A program made the translations under genes and the position numbers. Positions 1 to 9,493 of a DNA stretch of 64,000 nucleotides are shown here, piece by piece; the first letter of the stretch is position 1, and each line of letters opens with the position of its first letter. The notes below the pieces were generated by a model. It was not told where the DNA came from. It saw nothing but the letters and a program-made list of their open reading frames with translations, and did not search any database. This stretch comes from Gammaproteobacteria bacterium (lineage in GTDB: Bacteria > Pseudomonadota > Gammaproteobacteria > Steroidobacterales > Woeseiaceae), in the NCBI GenBank assembly GCA_029863305.1, contig JAOTVR010000005.1:1-64000 (forward strand), written 5' to 3'.

Positions 1-1
1 G

Positions 2-649
2 CGCGGCATAGTTCCGACCCTTGTTCACGACGGCAGAGCCATACGCGAATCTCAGGTCATTCTTGAATATCTGGATGATGCATTTCCGCAGCCACCGTTG
101 CGGCCGGAGAGTGCTTATGACAAAGCAACGATGCGCCTCTGGACGAAGCTGATCGATGAAGGCTTGCATGTGCATAGCCGCGTCGTCGGCATGTGCATCG
201 TTGTCCGCCACGCGAAAACCTCGGCAGGCCCTGAGGTGCTGGAGAAATATCTCAACGATATGCCTGAGACTGTTCGCAAGGAAAACGATCGCATCAATAT
301 TGCAAAGGGGCTCGACTCGCCTCTGTTGCCGCCTGCTGTCAGCTATTTCAAGCATGTCTTTGAAGACATGAACGCAGCTCTTGCGAACTCACCCTGGCTG
401 GCCGGCAAGACTTTTTCTCTTGCCGATATATCGCTCGGGGTATACGTCACCCGGTTGACGAGCTTTCAGATGGCGCCCTTGTGGAGCCACCTGCATCATC
501 TGAACGAATGGTACGGACGTTTCATTGCTCGGCCATCCTATGAAGAAGGCGTCACCAACTGGGGTGACAAGACCACCGCAAAACGACAGCGCTATGGAAC
601 TGAGGCTTTTGCAAAGGTCAGTGAACTCTGGAATGCGGATCAACGGTAG
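2..649 (+). CDS. Glutathione S-transferase family protein (5' end outside window)
   Basis: The reading frame is open from base 2 with no stop, so the gene starts before the window and only the later N-terminal thioredoxin fold and the C-terminal helical domain are present. The first visible residues read GIVPTLVHDGRAIRESQVI, the cis-Pro loop (VP) and the ES motif that binds the gamma-glutamyl group of glutathione, followed by EYLDDAFP. The C-terminal domain carries the usual WLAGKTFSLADIS N-capping box (SLAD). The catalytic Ser/Cys/Tyr lies upstream and cannot be seen, so the class is unknown. The gene ends 6 bp before a glutathionyl-hydroquinone reductase gene and is probably co-transcribed with it, which suggests glutathione-dependent processing of an aromatic or electrophilic substrate. 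Confidence 0.9.
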   Translation, partial: RGIVPTLVHDGRAIRESQVILEYLDDAFPQPPLRPESAYDKATMRLWTKLIDEGLHVHSRVVGMCIVVRHAKTSAGPEVLEKYLNDMPETVRKENDRINIAKGLDSPLLPPAVSYFKHVFEDMNAALANSPWLAGKTFSLADISLGVYVTRLTSFQMAPLWSHLHHLNEWYGRFIARPSYEEGVTNWGDKTTAKRQRYGTEAFAKVSELWNADQR

Positions 650-655
650 GTCGCC

Positions 656-1624
656 ATGGGTTATCTGATCAAAGGCGAGTGGCATGACAAGTGGCGGGAC
701 ACCGAGGCAAAAGATGGCAGTTTCATCCGCCCCGACGCCAAGATTCGCAACTGGATAACGGCGACCGGTGAACCGGGGCCGTCGGGCGACGGGGGCTTTA
801 AGGCAGAAGCCGGCCGCTACCATCTCTACATCGCCGACTCCTGTCCCTGGGCCCACCGGACCATGATTTTCCGACATATAAAAGGGCTGGAAGACATGAT
901 CAGCGTATCGGTCGTCAACCCGATTTCGGGCGCGAACGGCTGGACTTTCGAAGCGGGTCACGGTGTCGTTCCCGATCCTGAGTTTGGCGCAAGCTTCCTG
1001 TACGAGATATACCAGCGATCGGATTCGGCTTATACCGGACAGGTGACGGTGCCAACACTTTGGGACAGGGCGCAAAAGAAGCTCGTGTCGAACGAGTCGA
1101 GCGAGATCATCAGGATGTTCAACAGCGCATTTGATGGCATTGGCGCAGTGGACGGCGACTACTACCCCGACGAATTGCGTGCGGAAATCGACGCGATCAA
1201 CGAACTCGTTTACGCGGCCGTGAACAATGGCGTTTACCGGGTTGGATTTGCAACGTCGCAGCAGGCCTACGAAGCGGCGTTCGGCAAGCTCTTCGATGCG
1301 CTCGATCAACTCGAAGAGCGACTGGAATCCCGAACCTATCTCGTCGGAGAACAACTGACGGAAGCCGACTGGCGATTGTTCACGACGCTTGTACGCTTCG
1401 ACTACGTCTATTACGGCGCGTTCCGCTGTAACAAGCGACGCATTGTCGACTATCCGAATCTCTGGCGGTTTGTGCGTCACTTATACAACATGCCCGGCAT
1501 CGCCGGGACGATCGACGTCTGGTCGATCAAGGCACACTACTACGCGAGCGACAAACTGCTGAAACAAACCAGAATCGTCCCGTTGGGCCCTGAGATCGAC
1601 TTTCTTGAGGAGTCCGCGGAATGA
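656..1624 (+). CDS. Glutathionyl-hydroquinone reductase (YqjG/ECM4-type omega-like GST)
   Basis: Reduces glutathionyl-hydroquinones to hydroquinones with a second glutathione, in the cytoplasm. The 322-residue length fits the family. The family signature SCPWAHRTMIFR is present, with catalytic Cys at about residue 63, and an N-terminal segment rich in W and R precedes it as is usual for this family. The NESSEIIRMFN segment is the glutathione-binding ES region. The C-terminal helical domain includes EADWRLFTTLVRFD, typical of the family. It lies 6 bp after a GST gene, and its stop overlaps the start of the tctC gene by 4 bp (ATGA), so the three genes look like one operon. Family assignment is firm; the physiological substrate is not visible. 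Confidence 0.93.
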   Translation: MGYLIKGEWHDKWRDTEAKDGSFIRPDAKIRNWITATGEPGPSGDGGFKAEAGRYHLYIADSCPWAHRTMIFRHIKGLEDMISVSVVNPISGANGWTFEAGHGVVPDPEFGASFLYEIYQRSDSAYTGQVTVPTLWDRAQKKLVSNESSEIIRMFNSAFDGIGAVDGDYYPDELRAEIDAINELVYAAVNNGVYRVGFATSQQAYEAAFGKLFDALDQLEERLESRTYLVGEQLTEADWRLFTTLVRFDYVYYGAFRCNKRRIVDYPNLWRFVRHLYNMPGIAGTIDVWSIKAHYYASDKLLKQTRIVPLGPEIDFLEESAE

Positions 1625-2772
1625 CAGCTCGTGTTGTTACAGTGACAGACAACCTGACCGTGCATCGTCTCCGTTTTCTGCTGCTCGTGCTGAGTTGCAT
1701 CATTTTGATGTCCTGCGATGCTGATCGTGCCAACAACGACAATCCCGCAATTGCTGGTCAACACTCCTTTGCAGGCGAGACGATCACCGTCGTTATCGGC
1801 CTGGATGCCTCTGCCGGCGGCACGACCGTCGGCCGACTGCTCGCCAAACACCTCGAGCTGAATCTGGCTGGAAATCCGACCGTCATCGTCAATAACATGC
1901 CGGGCGCCTCCGGCCTGAACGCGCATCTGCATGTTCTGTTGCGGGCGCCGAAAGACGGAACGACCGTTTATTACGGTCCGCGTTCCTCGCTTGGAGAGTT
2001 GCTCGAGTTACCGGGGTTCTCTTTCAAGTACAGTCAGTTCACGCCACTCGGTGGCGTGCAGATCGGCGGCCTCGTGGTATACAGCCGAACTGACGCAGTG
2101 ACCGGTGGCGTTGCAGGACCTGAAGACATAGTTGCAGCGGAGGCACTGCGGTTTGGCGGGATGCCGCCCGAACATGGTCGCATGATCATAAGCACGATGG
2201 GCCTTGATCTGATCGGGGCCAATTACAGGTACATCGCCGGTTACCCCAGCAGCGGCAACATTCGAGCAGCGATGATCAGCGGAGAAGTGAATACTGCGAC
2301 GGACGCCGCACATGCCTATTTGAATCAGGTGGTGCCGGTGCTGGTGGACGAGGACAAGGCACTGCCGATCTTCAGCATGCCGATGCTCGATAGCAACGGT
2401 GGGTTGATACAAAATCGGCTGGTGCCCGATGTCCCGTCATTACCGGATCTGTACGAGAGGCTGCATGGCGAGGCGCCTTCCGGCATTGTCTGGGACTCGA
2501 TTACTACATTGCTGGAGCTGGATCAGACCATGCAGCATGTGTTTCTGGGTCCACCTGACATGAATCCGGCAGCCACTGATACCTTTCGAGCCGGCCTCGA
2601 AAAGGCGATGGCCTCTGCGGCGTTTCGTGAAGAAGCGCAGCAAGTCCTCAGTTATGTCCCGGAGGCTGTTGGCCACGCGCGCCAGGCTGAAATTCTCGGC
2701 GCGACGCGCAGGGTTACACCGGCAGTTCTCGAGTACATCAAGGCGCACATAGAGAAGAACGGTCGCTACTGA
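1621..2772 (+). CDS. tctC: Tripartite tricarboxylate transporter substrate-binding lipoprotein (TctC/Bug family)
   Basis: Periplasmic binding component of a TTT transporter, which captures a small carboxylate for the TctA/TctB membrane unit. The N-terminus has a hydrophobic stretch ending in the lipobox ILMSC (Cys about residue 31), so it should be a lipoprotein anchored facing the periplasm. The Bug-fold start is recognisable: GLDASAGGTTVGRLLA, then VIVNNMPGASGLNAHLHV, the segment that normally carries the ligand-contacting loops. At 383 residues it is somewhat longer than the usual 320-330. Its start overlaps the preceding stop by 4 bp, and the membrane subunit follows directly. The ligand cannot be read from the sequence. 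Confidence 0.88.
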   Translation: MTARVVTVTDNLTVHRLRFLLLVLSCIILMSCDADRANNDNPAIAGQHSFAGETITVVIGLDASAGGTTVGRLLAKHLELNLAGNPTVIVNNMPGASGLNAHLHVLLRAPKDGTTVYYGPRSSLGELLELPGFSFKYSQFTPLGGVQIGGLVVYSRTDAVTGGVAGPEDIVAAEALRFGGMPPEHGRMIISTMGLDLIGANYRYIAGYPSSGNIRAAMISGEVNTATDAAHAYLNQVVPVLVDEDKALPIFSMPMLDSNGGLIQNRLVPDVPSLPDLYERLHGEAPSGIVWDSITTLLELDQTMQHVFLGPPDMNPAATDTFRAGLEKAMASAAFREEAQQVLSYVPEAVGHARQAEILGATRRVTPAVLEYIKAHIEKNGRY

Positions 2773-2793
2773 CGTTCTTTGGAGCAGCAGGCG

Positions 2794-4818
2794 ATGTTTG
2801 AAGCGCTAATCGAGGGCCTTGGACTTATTTTCCAGTGGCATGTGCTGGCGTATTTCGGGCTTGGATGCGCCATTGGAATATTGATGGGCGCAGTGCCGGG
2901 CATGGGCGGAGCAATCGGTCTGGTGTTGTTGCTGCCGTTTACGTTCAGCATGGAACCTGTTGCCGCGTTCGCCCTGCTGTTGTCATCCTGGGCATCGACC
3001 TCCACGAGCGGCGCCATTACTTCTGTATTACTTGGGGTGCCGAGTACTGCAGCCTCTCAAGCGACCGTGCTGGACGGCTATCCCATGGCAAAGCGCGGCG
3101 AGGCTGCACGGGCGCTTGGCGCGTCATTCACGTCATCAGCCATTGGTGGGGTCTGTGGCGCCGCGGCACTGGGCATTTCGCTACCGTTGATTCTGCCGGT
3201 CATTCTCGCCTTCGAGTCTCCGGAGCAGTTCATGCTCGGTCTGCTCGCGCTGGCGATGGTCGGCTCACTCTCCGGGCAATCCGTCGTTAAAGGCGTCGCA
3301 GCGGCGATGTTCGGGCTCCTGCTCGCAACGATCGGGCTTCCGGAGTCGCAGGCGATTCCACGGTACACCTTCGGTACTCTGTATCTGCTGGATAAGTTGC
3401 CGCTCATTCCGGTGTTGCTGGGAATTTTCGCGATCCCCGAAATCATGGAACTGGCCCTCAAGGACGTCTCGATCGCTCGGACTGGAAAAACCGGCGACTC
3501 ACGCAAAGGCCTGCTCGAAGGAGTTCGCGACGCGTTCAAGCACTGGTGGCTGGTCGTTCGCTGCAGTGTAATTGGCGCCTATATCGGAATGCTGCCCGGG
3601 CTTGGCGCCTCAATCGTCGGCTGGGTCACATACGCCCACGCCAAGCAAAGCGTCAAGGACAATTCGCAATTTGGTCACGGAGATGTGCGCGGGCTGCTTG
3701 CGCCCGAAGCTGCAAACAACGCGCTTCGGGGCGGCGCATTGATTCCGACTTTGACGTTGGGCATCCCCGGCAGTGTCGGTACGGCCATCCTGATGGGCGC
3801 GCTGATCATGCACGGATTACGGCCAGGGCCCGGCATGCTCAGCGCCGAACTGCCCATGACCTTCAGTTTCGTGTGGATGATTGCGATAGCCAGCGTTGCG
3901 GCGACGCTGGTACTGCTCAAGACCGTCAATCAGGTGGCCAAGGTCGCGCTCTTACCAGGGCACCTCGTTGTGCCCGGTGTACTGCTTTTCGTTTTCATGG
4001 GCGCGTGGCTGGGCGGTGCGTCTATCGGAGCGTGGCTGAGTTGTGCAGCGTTCGGTGTCATCGGTTTCTTCATGAAGCGTGGCGGCTGGCCGAGGCCACC
4101 CGTCATACTCGCGCTGGTTCTCGGCGAGATTCTCGAACGCTCATTTCAGATCAGCACCCGAATTCACGAGGGACCGGGCTGGCTCGGCAGACCGATAGTC
4201 ATCTTGTTATTGCTGGTTATCATCACCACGATATTTCTAGCTGTGCGTGGCGTTGCGAGAGAGAAGCTGGCTGGCAAGGTTCCGGTTGGTGAGGCATCTG
4301 AGAAGAACCCGGCCATTTCGCTGCCGTGCTCCATTTTGCTTTTTGGCGTATTTGCCTGGGCCGGCTATACCGCGCTGGAATGGCCACAACCTGTGCGACA
4401 GTTCCCGTTGTTGATCACCGTGTCCGGGGCGTTGCTGTCACTGGTCGTGGTCATTCGGGACCTGTTGCATCTCGTAGCGACGAGAAACGCGGCCGGAACC
4501 TGGACAGCGACATTACAACGGGCTAGCAAGGATGCATGGCTGGCCGAGGCGATGCCGTTTTTCGCCTATATGTTCGGCATGATTGTTCTGACGCTGCTTG
4601 TCGGCCAGAAATTCGCCCTTCCGTTGTTCATCGGCGTTTACCTTGTCCGCTGGGGCCATTACAGCAAACGCGTTGCGCTGGCCTATGCGATCAGCGCATG
4701 GGCGATATTGGTGTTGTTTTACGATCAGGTCATGAACCTGTTATTTCATCCATCGTACCTTGCGCTCTGGCTCCGACCGACACTTCCTGCGGCAGTCCCG
4801 GACTGGCTGTTCTTCTGA
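2794..4818 (+). CDS. tctA: TTT transporter TctA subunit fused to a TctB-like C-terminus
   Basis: Large membrane subunit of the TTT transporter. The first 500 residues or so are TctA. The family glycine-rich loops occur twice, GAVPGMGGAIG near the N-terminus and GMLPGLGASIVG near residue 275, along with LTLGIPGSVGTAILMGAL. After a short hydrophilic linker (about residue 500) come about four further membrane segments ending in ALWLRPTLPAAVPDW, in the size and place expected of TctB, and there is no separate tctB gene nearby. ATG 2794 is chosen as start because GGAG at 2781-2784 sits 9 bp upstream; an in-frame TTG at 2779 would give five more residues. With the preceding lipoprotein it forms a two-gene transporter. 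Confidence 0.87.
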   Translation: MFEALIEGLGLIFQWHVLAYFGLGCAIGILMGAVPGMGGAIGLVLLLPFTFSMEPVAAFALLLSSWASTSTSGAITSVLLGVPSTAASQATVLDGYPMAKRGEAARALGASFTSSAIGGVCGAAALGISLPLILPVILAFESPEQFMLGLLALAMVGSLSGQSVVKGVAAAMFGLLLATIGLPESQAIPRYTFGTLYLLDKLPLIPVLLGIFAIPEIMELALKDVSIARTGKTGDSRKGLLEGVRDAFKHWWLVVRCSVIGAYIGMLPGLGASIVGWVTYAHAKQSVKDNSQFGHGDVRGLLAPEAANNALRGGALIPTLTLGIPGSVGTAILMGALIMHGLRPGPGMLSAELPMTFSFVWMIAIASVAATLVLLKTVNQVAKVALLPGHLVVPGVLLFVFMGAWLGGASIGAWLSCAAFGVIGFFMKRGGWPRPPVILALVLGEILERSFQISTRIHEGPGWLGRPIVILLLLVIITTIFLAVRGVAREKLAGKVPVGEASEKNPAISLPCSILLFGVFAWAGYTALEWPQPVRQFPLLITVSGALLSLVVVIRDLLHLVATRNAAGTWTATLQRASKDAWLAEAMPFFAYMFGMIVLTLLVGQKFALPLFIGVYLVRWGHYSKRVALAYAISAWAILVLFYDQVMNLLFHPSYLALWLRPTLPAAVPDWLFF

Positions 4819-4870
4819 TGCGAATTTGAGTCCTGCCCGACCCGGGTCCACGGCCAAGGGCTGGCAGCAA

Positions 4871-6484
4871 TCAGTTTTGCGTATTCTGCAGAACAAGTAT
4901 TGACGGTGCAGTTGCCGCCAGCGCGCGATAGGTGTCCATGTACGCGAACATCCCGGTTGGGATATTCGCTCCACCCAGCACGATATCAATGTCTGCGTCA
5001 CCGTCGACATCACCCACATCCATCGTCATCCAGCGGCCCTTGAGCAACTCCGGACTGGTGTACGCCCTGAAGTCCATTTCGCCATCGTTTTGCAACAGAG
5101 CAAACGACTCGCGTTCTTCTACTCCGAAGTCCGGGTAGAAGGAGATTGCGGCGATATCCAGATCGCCATCGTTATCGAAGTCGGCCGACCTGGCACCGAA
5201 CGCACCGTACATCGGGTAGAAGTAGCTTTCTTCGAAGCGCAGCTCGCCCCGGTTCAGGTAGATTCGGATGCCATGATAATTCTTGAGGGTGTTGTAAGGA
5301 TCCGAATCGACGTTATCACCGTTTACAGTCATGATGTCCACCAGGCCATCGTCGTTAAAATCCTGCAGCTCGAAATATATGTGACCATAAGACGGGTGGG
5401 TCTCGAACACCGTGGTGCTCTCGAATTCGTTCGACCCATTGTTGATCAGGATATAGAACCCCTCTCTGGCGTCGGACAGCAACACGGCAATATCCAGTTG
5501 CTGGTCACCATTGAAATCATAAAGTTCAGCTTTGACTGCCCCCGGGCGCGTCATGAGTACATGTTCGCGGTAACTACCGTCACTTTGCGACTCATACCAG
5601 GCGAGGTTGCCCTGCCGCATGCCGAATCCACAGACGACGAAATCCGGGGCTCCGTCGCCGTTCAGGTCCGCAACCTCCATGCTGGCCATCCGGTAGATGT
5701 CATCGATGACCACGCTGATACCCGCAGTTGCGATCGTCTGATCGACCAGTGCAAGCCGGCTGATTGTCGCTGTCTTCTGCTCGGAGATTCCGTCGGCGAA
5801 AAGATCACCGATGGATGCCACGAATACGGCATCGTCGGTAAACGCAATGTCCACGGGCATCATTCTGCGACCAAAGACACGTGGCTCCATCGCGAGCTGG
5901 CCGTCCGCGTTGATTACAGCCAGCGTGTTCGACGCCGAATCGCCGATGTACACCTCATTCGTTTCTTCTCTGACATGGACCATGGTAGTCACGGCCGGAT
6001 CAGCGCGGTAATCGGATTGAACGATGTCGAACTGGGGCAATTCCCAGCGCAATGGCGGTTTGCCAATCTGTGGCAGCGGCTCTGCCGCCGCCGACTCTAC
6101 GTAGTAATACCGCAGGGCCTCCCAGTCTCCTGCGTCCAGCAGAGGCGCCTCCGGAAACAGCTTCTCCCTGATGAGATAGGTCTGTTTCGACTTGACATTC
6201 TCTTGCGCGAATTCGGGATGATCCGCGAGATAGTCGATATTCTCCATACCCAACATATAGCCCATGTAAGCAAGCGCTGTTTCCCAACTTCGTTTCGGCA
6301 GAATGTCCGGGCCGGGTTCCAGATGGCAGCTCGCACAGTAAGCGCCGGCCAATTGCTTGCCCGCGGACAGCTTTCGCTCCAGCTGCATCGCGTTAATCTC
6401 GTCGCGAAGCCATGGGGCTGCGATAATGATCAGGCACACCGCAATAAGGGCGAGTCCGATGAAACCTTGCTTGTAGCTAATCAA
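4871..6484 (-). CDS. Membrane-anchored cytochrome c domain fused to FG-GAP/VCBS repeats
   Basis: An N-terminal membrane segment (GFIGLALIAVCLIIIAA) is followed by one c-type heme motif, CASCH. A MGYMLGME segment about 25 residues later may supply the axial Met. The rest is a beta-propeller-like array of Asp-rich FG-GAP/VCBS motifs: DLNGDGAPDFVV, DFNGDQQLDIAV, DFNDDGLVDIMTV, DFDNDGDLDIAA and DVDGDADIDIVLGG, the calcium-binding type. It should be a periplasmic electron-transfer or binding protein. TTG 6484 is preferred because GGAG lies 8 bp upstream; GTG 6490 is an alternative, and a longer form from 6544 would overlap the preceding GST gene and has no good ribosome site. It is the last gene of a four-gene operon and convergent with tctA. 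Confidence 0.8.
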   Translation of the reverse strand: MISYKQGFIGLALIAVCLIIIAAPWLRDEINAMQLERKLSAGKQLAGAYCASCHLEPGPDILPKRSWETALAYMGYMLGMENIDYLADHPEFAQENVKSKQTYLIREKLFPEAPLLDAGDWEALRYYYVESAAAEPLPQIGKPPLRWELPQFDIVQSDYRADPAVTTMVHVREETNEVYIGDSASNTLAVINADGQLAMEPRVFGRRMMPVDIAFTDDAVFVASIGDLFADGISEQKTATISRLALVDQTIATAGISVVIDDIYRMASMEVADLNGDGAPDFVVCGFGMRQGNLAWYESQSDGSYREHVLMTRPGAVKAELYDFNGDQQLDIAVLLSDAREGFYILINNGSNEFESTTVFETHPSYGHIYFELQDFNDDGLVDIMTVNGDNVDSDPYNTLKNYHGIRIYLNRGELRFEESYFYPMYGAFGARSADFDNDGDLDIAAISFYPDFGVEERESFALLQNDGEMDFRAYTSPELLKGRWMTMDVGDVDGDADIDIVLGGANIPTGMFAYMDTYRALAATAPSILVLQNTQN

Positions 6485-6506
6485 TTGCACAACTCCATGA
6501 TTTGAG

Positions 6507-7295
6507 TCAGGTGGCCGATGGCGACCCGGCGTCGGGCGGGCCATCGAACCAGTCGACGATGGCCTTTTGAAAACTCGGACGTGCCGCAGCTGCTCGCGAC
6601 CAGGCTTTCACGTTGGCATGCGCATCAACCGGATACCCGGCGCGCTTCAGCGTGTAGTGCAATGGCACCCAGGTAATCTCCGCCAACGAGAACTGCTCGC
6701 CTGCGAGCCATCTATGCTCACCGAGACAGGCATCGAGCTGTGCGAATGCGGCATGCAGCAGTTGCTCGGCGTTCTCACGATCCTGCCCGGTCAGGCCGGT
6801 GTCGCTAGAATGTCGCGCGTGGAACTCGCGTAGTTGCGCATCGGGTTGCAGGCGGCGATAGCACTCGAGATCCTCAGCCGATTTTCCGCGCCTGTCTTTC
6901 GGCCTGGAGCTGTAAATATAGGTTTTAATCGCGCTGACGTGGATATCCGATGCGAGTTTTCTCCACTTCGCCAGCATTGCACGTCCGGCGGCGTCTGCCG
7001 GAGTGAGCCGCGGGTCGGGAAAAACGCTGTCAAGGTAGCGAATAATGTCATGCGACTCGATCCACACATCGCCATCATGAATGAGCGCGGGCACCAGGCC
7101 GTTCGGGTGTATGCCGAAGTACTCCGGAGTGATGTGCTCGCCGATGCGGGTATTGAGGTGATGACTTGTCCACTGACACGCTTTTTCCTCCAACGTCATA
7201 CGGACCCGCATCGAACAGTTGGACCAGCCCGCATGGAACAGGTGTAACCCCGTGGCGTAACGAATGTCACTGCTTGCTGTTTCGACCTTCGGCAT
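6507..7295 (-). CDS. Glutathione S-transferase family protein
   Basis: A 262-residue soluble GST. The thioredoxin-like domain starts near residue 15 (ATGLHLFHAGWSNCSMRVR). The SNCS segment occupies the catalytic position, so the nucleophile is Ser or Cys rather than Tyr. The HPNGLVPALIHDG loop gives the cis-Pro, and ESHDIIRYLD the glutathione-binding ES motif. The C-terminal helical domain includes WLAGEQFSLAEITWVP. About 40 residues more than usual sit in the middle (KTYIYSSRPKDRRGK region), seen in several environmental GSTs. It sits 7 bp downstream of the DUF5916 gene and 22 bp upstream of the cytochrome/FG-GAP gene, so it belongs to their operon. Substrate unknown; a glutathione-dependent ether-cleaving or dehalogenating role is possible but unproven. 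Confidence 0.88.
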   Translation of the reverse strand: MPKVETASSDIRYATGLHLFHAGWSNCSMRVRMTLEEKACQWTSHHLNTRIGEHITPEYFGIHPNGLVPALIHDGDVWIESHDIIRYLDSVFPDPRLTPADAAGRAMLAKWRKLASDIHVSAIKTYIYSSRPKDRRGKSAEDLECYRRLQPDAQLREFHARHSSDTGLTGQDRENAEQLLHAAFAQLDACLGEHRWLAGEQFSLAEITWVPLHYTLKRAGYPVDAHANVKAWSRAAAARPSFQKAIVDWFDGPPDAGSPSAT

Positions 7296-7302
7296 CAGCT
7301 CT

Positions 7303-9468
7303 TCAGAAACGAAACGTATAGTGAAGCTTCAGCGCTGCTTCGGAAAACGTCGATGTCGTGCTCTTGCTGAACGGATCGACGTCGAACTGGCGATTGACCA
7401 CGAGAAACAGATCCTGGCCCGCCTTCGGATTGTAGCGCAAACGGCTGTTGAAGCCGGCAGAGTTCGAAACATCATCATACTGTGCGACATTCAACCATGA
7501 CCACTTGGCATTGAATGCAACGTCCATGCGCAGGCGCATCAATCGAGTGGTGAATGATCCCTGTGTCAGTTCTACGTCGTTGTATTCGTAGCCGAATTGA
7601 AGATAGACATGCCGGCTGGGGCGCCAATCAACAGCGCCGGCAATTTTCAGGAGTTCACCATCGTAGAAGTCGCCGATTTCCAGGTCGAGATTCAAGGCGA
7701 CGCGTCTCTCCAATGCCGTTTGCAGCACGATCTGAGTGCGTTTAAACGTATAGTCGCCGACCCCAATGACGATGCCCGGAGTTATTTCGAAATCCGCGAC
7801 GAGAACTTCTCGTTGCTCCTTGAACCTCAGTTCAAAGGTATCCCCGAACTGTGACTCAACGACCAGGGGCTTGACAATTATTTCGCGTGACTCGAGTTCG
7901 CCGTCGGTGTTATCAAAATTTTCATAAATCGACTTGAAACCGACATTTCGAAACCATCGACCGTTTGGCGTGAATGTGTAGCCGAGTTCGGCCTTGTCAA
8001 CAGCGATATCAGATCTGTTGACGAATCCCACGGCCGGATTGAAATTATCTTCGATGACCCAGTGGCTCAACTCACCGAACCACTGTTCGCTGTTCGGATA
8101 TTCGATTTTCCAGCCATACGCTTGTTCGTCGGAACTCACGCCCTCCGTATCCGACTGCTGGTACCAGAACATTCCCTGAATCGTCTTGCCGGGAATCAGG
8201 CTCGTATTTCTGTAACGAAAGTCGGCGCCCAGCAACTGGTTATCCAGATTGGACGTCGGATCGCCATTGGTGACGATCAGTCCGACACTGGACTCTTCGA
8301 GAATATTGGCCGACGCACGACCAACAAATATGTTGCTTTGATCAACACCGGCGTATTCATCCTGCAACACATCCAGCACGCCAATATTCCAGCGGCCAAT
8401 TCGACCTGTAATCTTGGCGCCGGCAACAAGGTCAACGCGCTCACCTTCCTCACTGAGTCCGATGCGCCGGGAGAAAAATGGACGCCCGTTTTCCTCGAGA
8501 CCGCCAAAACTGAATATGTCGACATCCTGATTGAAGAACTGCCGCTTCTCCGGAAAGAACAGTGAAAAACGGCTCAGATTGACTTGCCGGTCATCCACTT
8601 CGGTCGCGGAAAAGTCGGTATTCAGGGTCAGTGCCGCTGTCAGGGACGGGGTAACTTTGTAATAGGCGTCCAGTGACGGAACAACCTCGTTACGGCTTGT
8701 TCCATCTGCAAACACCTTTTCAGCTCGCGCCGTGACGGATGGCACGATATCCAGTCCGACGCCCTGTCGCAGACCACGAAGGCATTCGAGGCTACCCGCG
8801 GAACCCGGGCCGATACTGCGATCGAAAGATGACCATGCAATTTCCTCCTTTTTCCTCGCAATGGTGCGAGCTATCGTAAAGCCCCACTCGCTTATGTTCT
8901 CGCTGAAGTTCAATGTCTTGAACGGTATTGCGATTTCGGCCGTCCAACCGCTTTCATCAATCCTTGCCTCGGCAAGCCAGATGCCGGTCCAGTCTCGGTT
9001 GATTTCGGTCGGACTCTCATACAAACCGTCCCGACGTACGCCGTTCGGATTGAGCTGAAACCAGAATCCTGTCCGGCGGGATGCAAACGGATCGAGCAGA
9101 AACTCGATTGCATCATCGAACATCAGTGTTTTTCCCTGGATCAGTTGGCGCGCCCTGATGGCTCCAGGGTCGCTGTCGTACAAGCGCGCCCCGACATAGA
9201 AATAATCCTCGTCGTAGAGCACGAAGAACTCAGACCGTTCGGAAGGAACACCGTGATCGACAGGTTGGAATTGATGCAGATCATCGATGCGCGATGCAGC
9301 ATCCCACGCTGCATCGTCAAGCACGCCATCGATTTCCGGCGGTCGCTCCGTCCGGGGCAAACATATCGAGTCCGCTGCGCTGACACAGGGCGCGCACGAC
9401 AATACGGCTATGCAGATCCTTTTGATCAACTGATCAATGCAGATAAATACGCCGAATCGAACAGGCAC
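7303..9468 (-). CDS. CBM9-like/DUF5916 outer-membrane beta-barrel protein
   Basis: A 721-residue secreted protein of the DUF5916 type. After a signal segment (about residues 10-31, ending SAADS) comes a carbohydrate-binding family-9-like domain. It opens with RPPEIDGVLDDAAWDAA and contains LYDEDYFYVGARLYDSDP and DDAIEFLLDPF, all hallmarks of this domain. The remaining 480 residues are alternating strands ending in an aromatic residue (LKLHYTFRF), typical of a beta-barrel recognised by the Bam machinery. The start is a GTG with only a weak ribosome site. It follows the LVIVD gene by 25 bp and precedes a GST by 7 bp. Family function is poorly known; a surface receptor or uptake protein working with the periplasmic LVIVD protein is inference. 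Confidence 0.85.
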   Translation of the reverse strand: MPVRFGVFICIDQLIKRICIAVLSCAPCVSAADSICLPRTERPPEIDGVLDDAAWDAASRIDDLHQFQPVDHGVPSERSEFFVLYDEDYFYVGARLYDSDPGAIRARQLIQGKTLMFDDAIEFLLDPFASRRTGFWFQLNPNGVRRDGLYESPTEINRDWTGIWLAEARIDESGWTAEIAIPFKTLNFSENISEWGFTIARTIARKKEEIAWSSFDRSIGPGSAGSLECLRGLRQGVGLDIVPSVTARAEKVFADGTSRNEVVPSLDAYYKVTPSLTAALTLNTDFSATEVDDRQVNLSRFSLFFPEKRQFFNQDVDIFSFGGLEENGRPFFSRRIGLSEEGERVDLVAGAKITGRIGRWNIGVLDVLQDEYAGVDQSNIFVGRASANILEESSVGLIVTNGDPTSNLDNQLLGADFRYRNTSLIPGKTIQGMFWYQQSDTEGVSSDEQAYGWKIEYPNSEQWFGELSHWVIEDNFNPAVGFVNRSDIAVDKAELGYTFTPNGRWFRNVGFKSIYENFDNTDGELESREIIVKPLVVESQFGDTFELRFKEQREVLVADFEITPGIVIGVGDYTFKRTQIVLQTALERRVALNLDLEIGDFYDGELLKIAGAVDWRPSRHVYLQFGYEYNDVELTQGSFTTRLMRLRMDVAFNAKWSWLNVAQYDDVSNSAGFNSRLRYNPKAGQDLFLVVNRQFDVDPFSKSTTSTFSEAALKLHYTFRF

Positions 9469-9493
9469 ACATACGCCATGCCTGCCGACGCCG

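Noticed and set aside
4819-4870. Terminator at the GACCCGGGTC palindrome between tctA and the convergent cytochrome gene
   Set aside because: The palindrome has no loop and no T-tract.
5090-6505. 471-codon plus-strand frame opposite the cytochrome/FG-GAP gene
   Set aside because: No domain; the opposite strand has CxxCH and repeated Asp motifs in frame.
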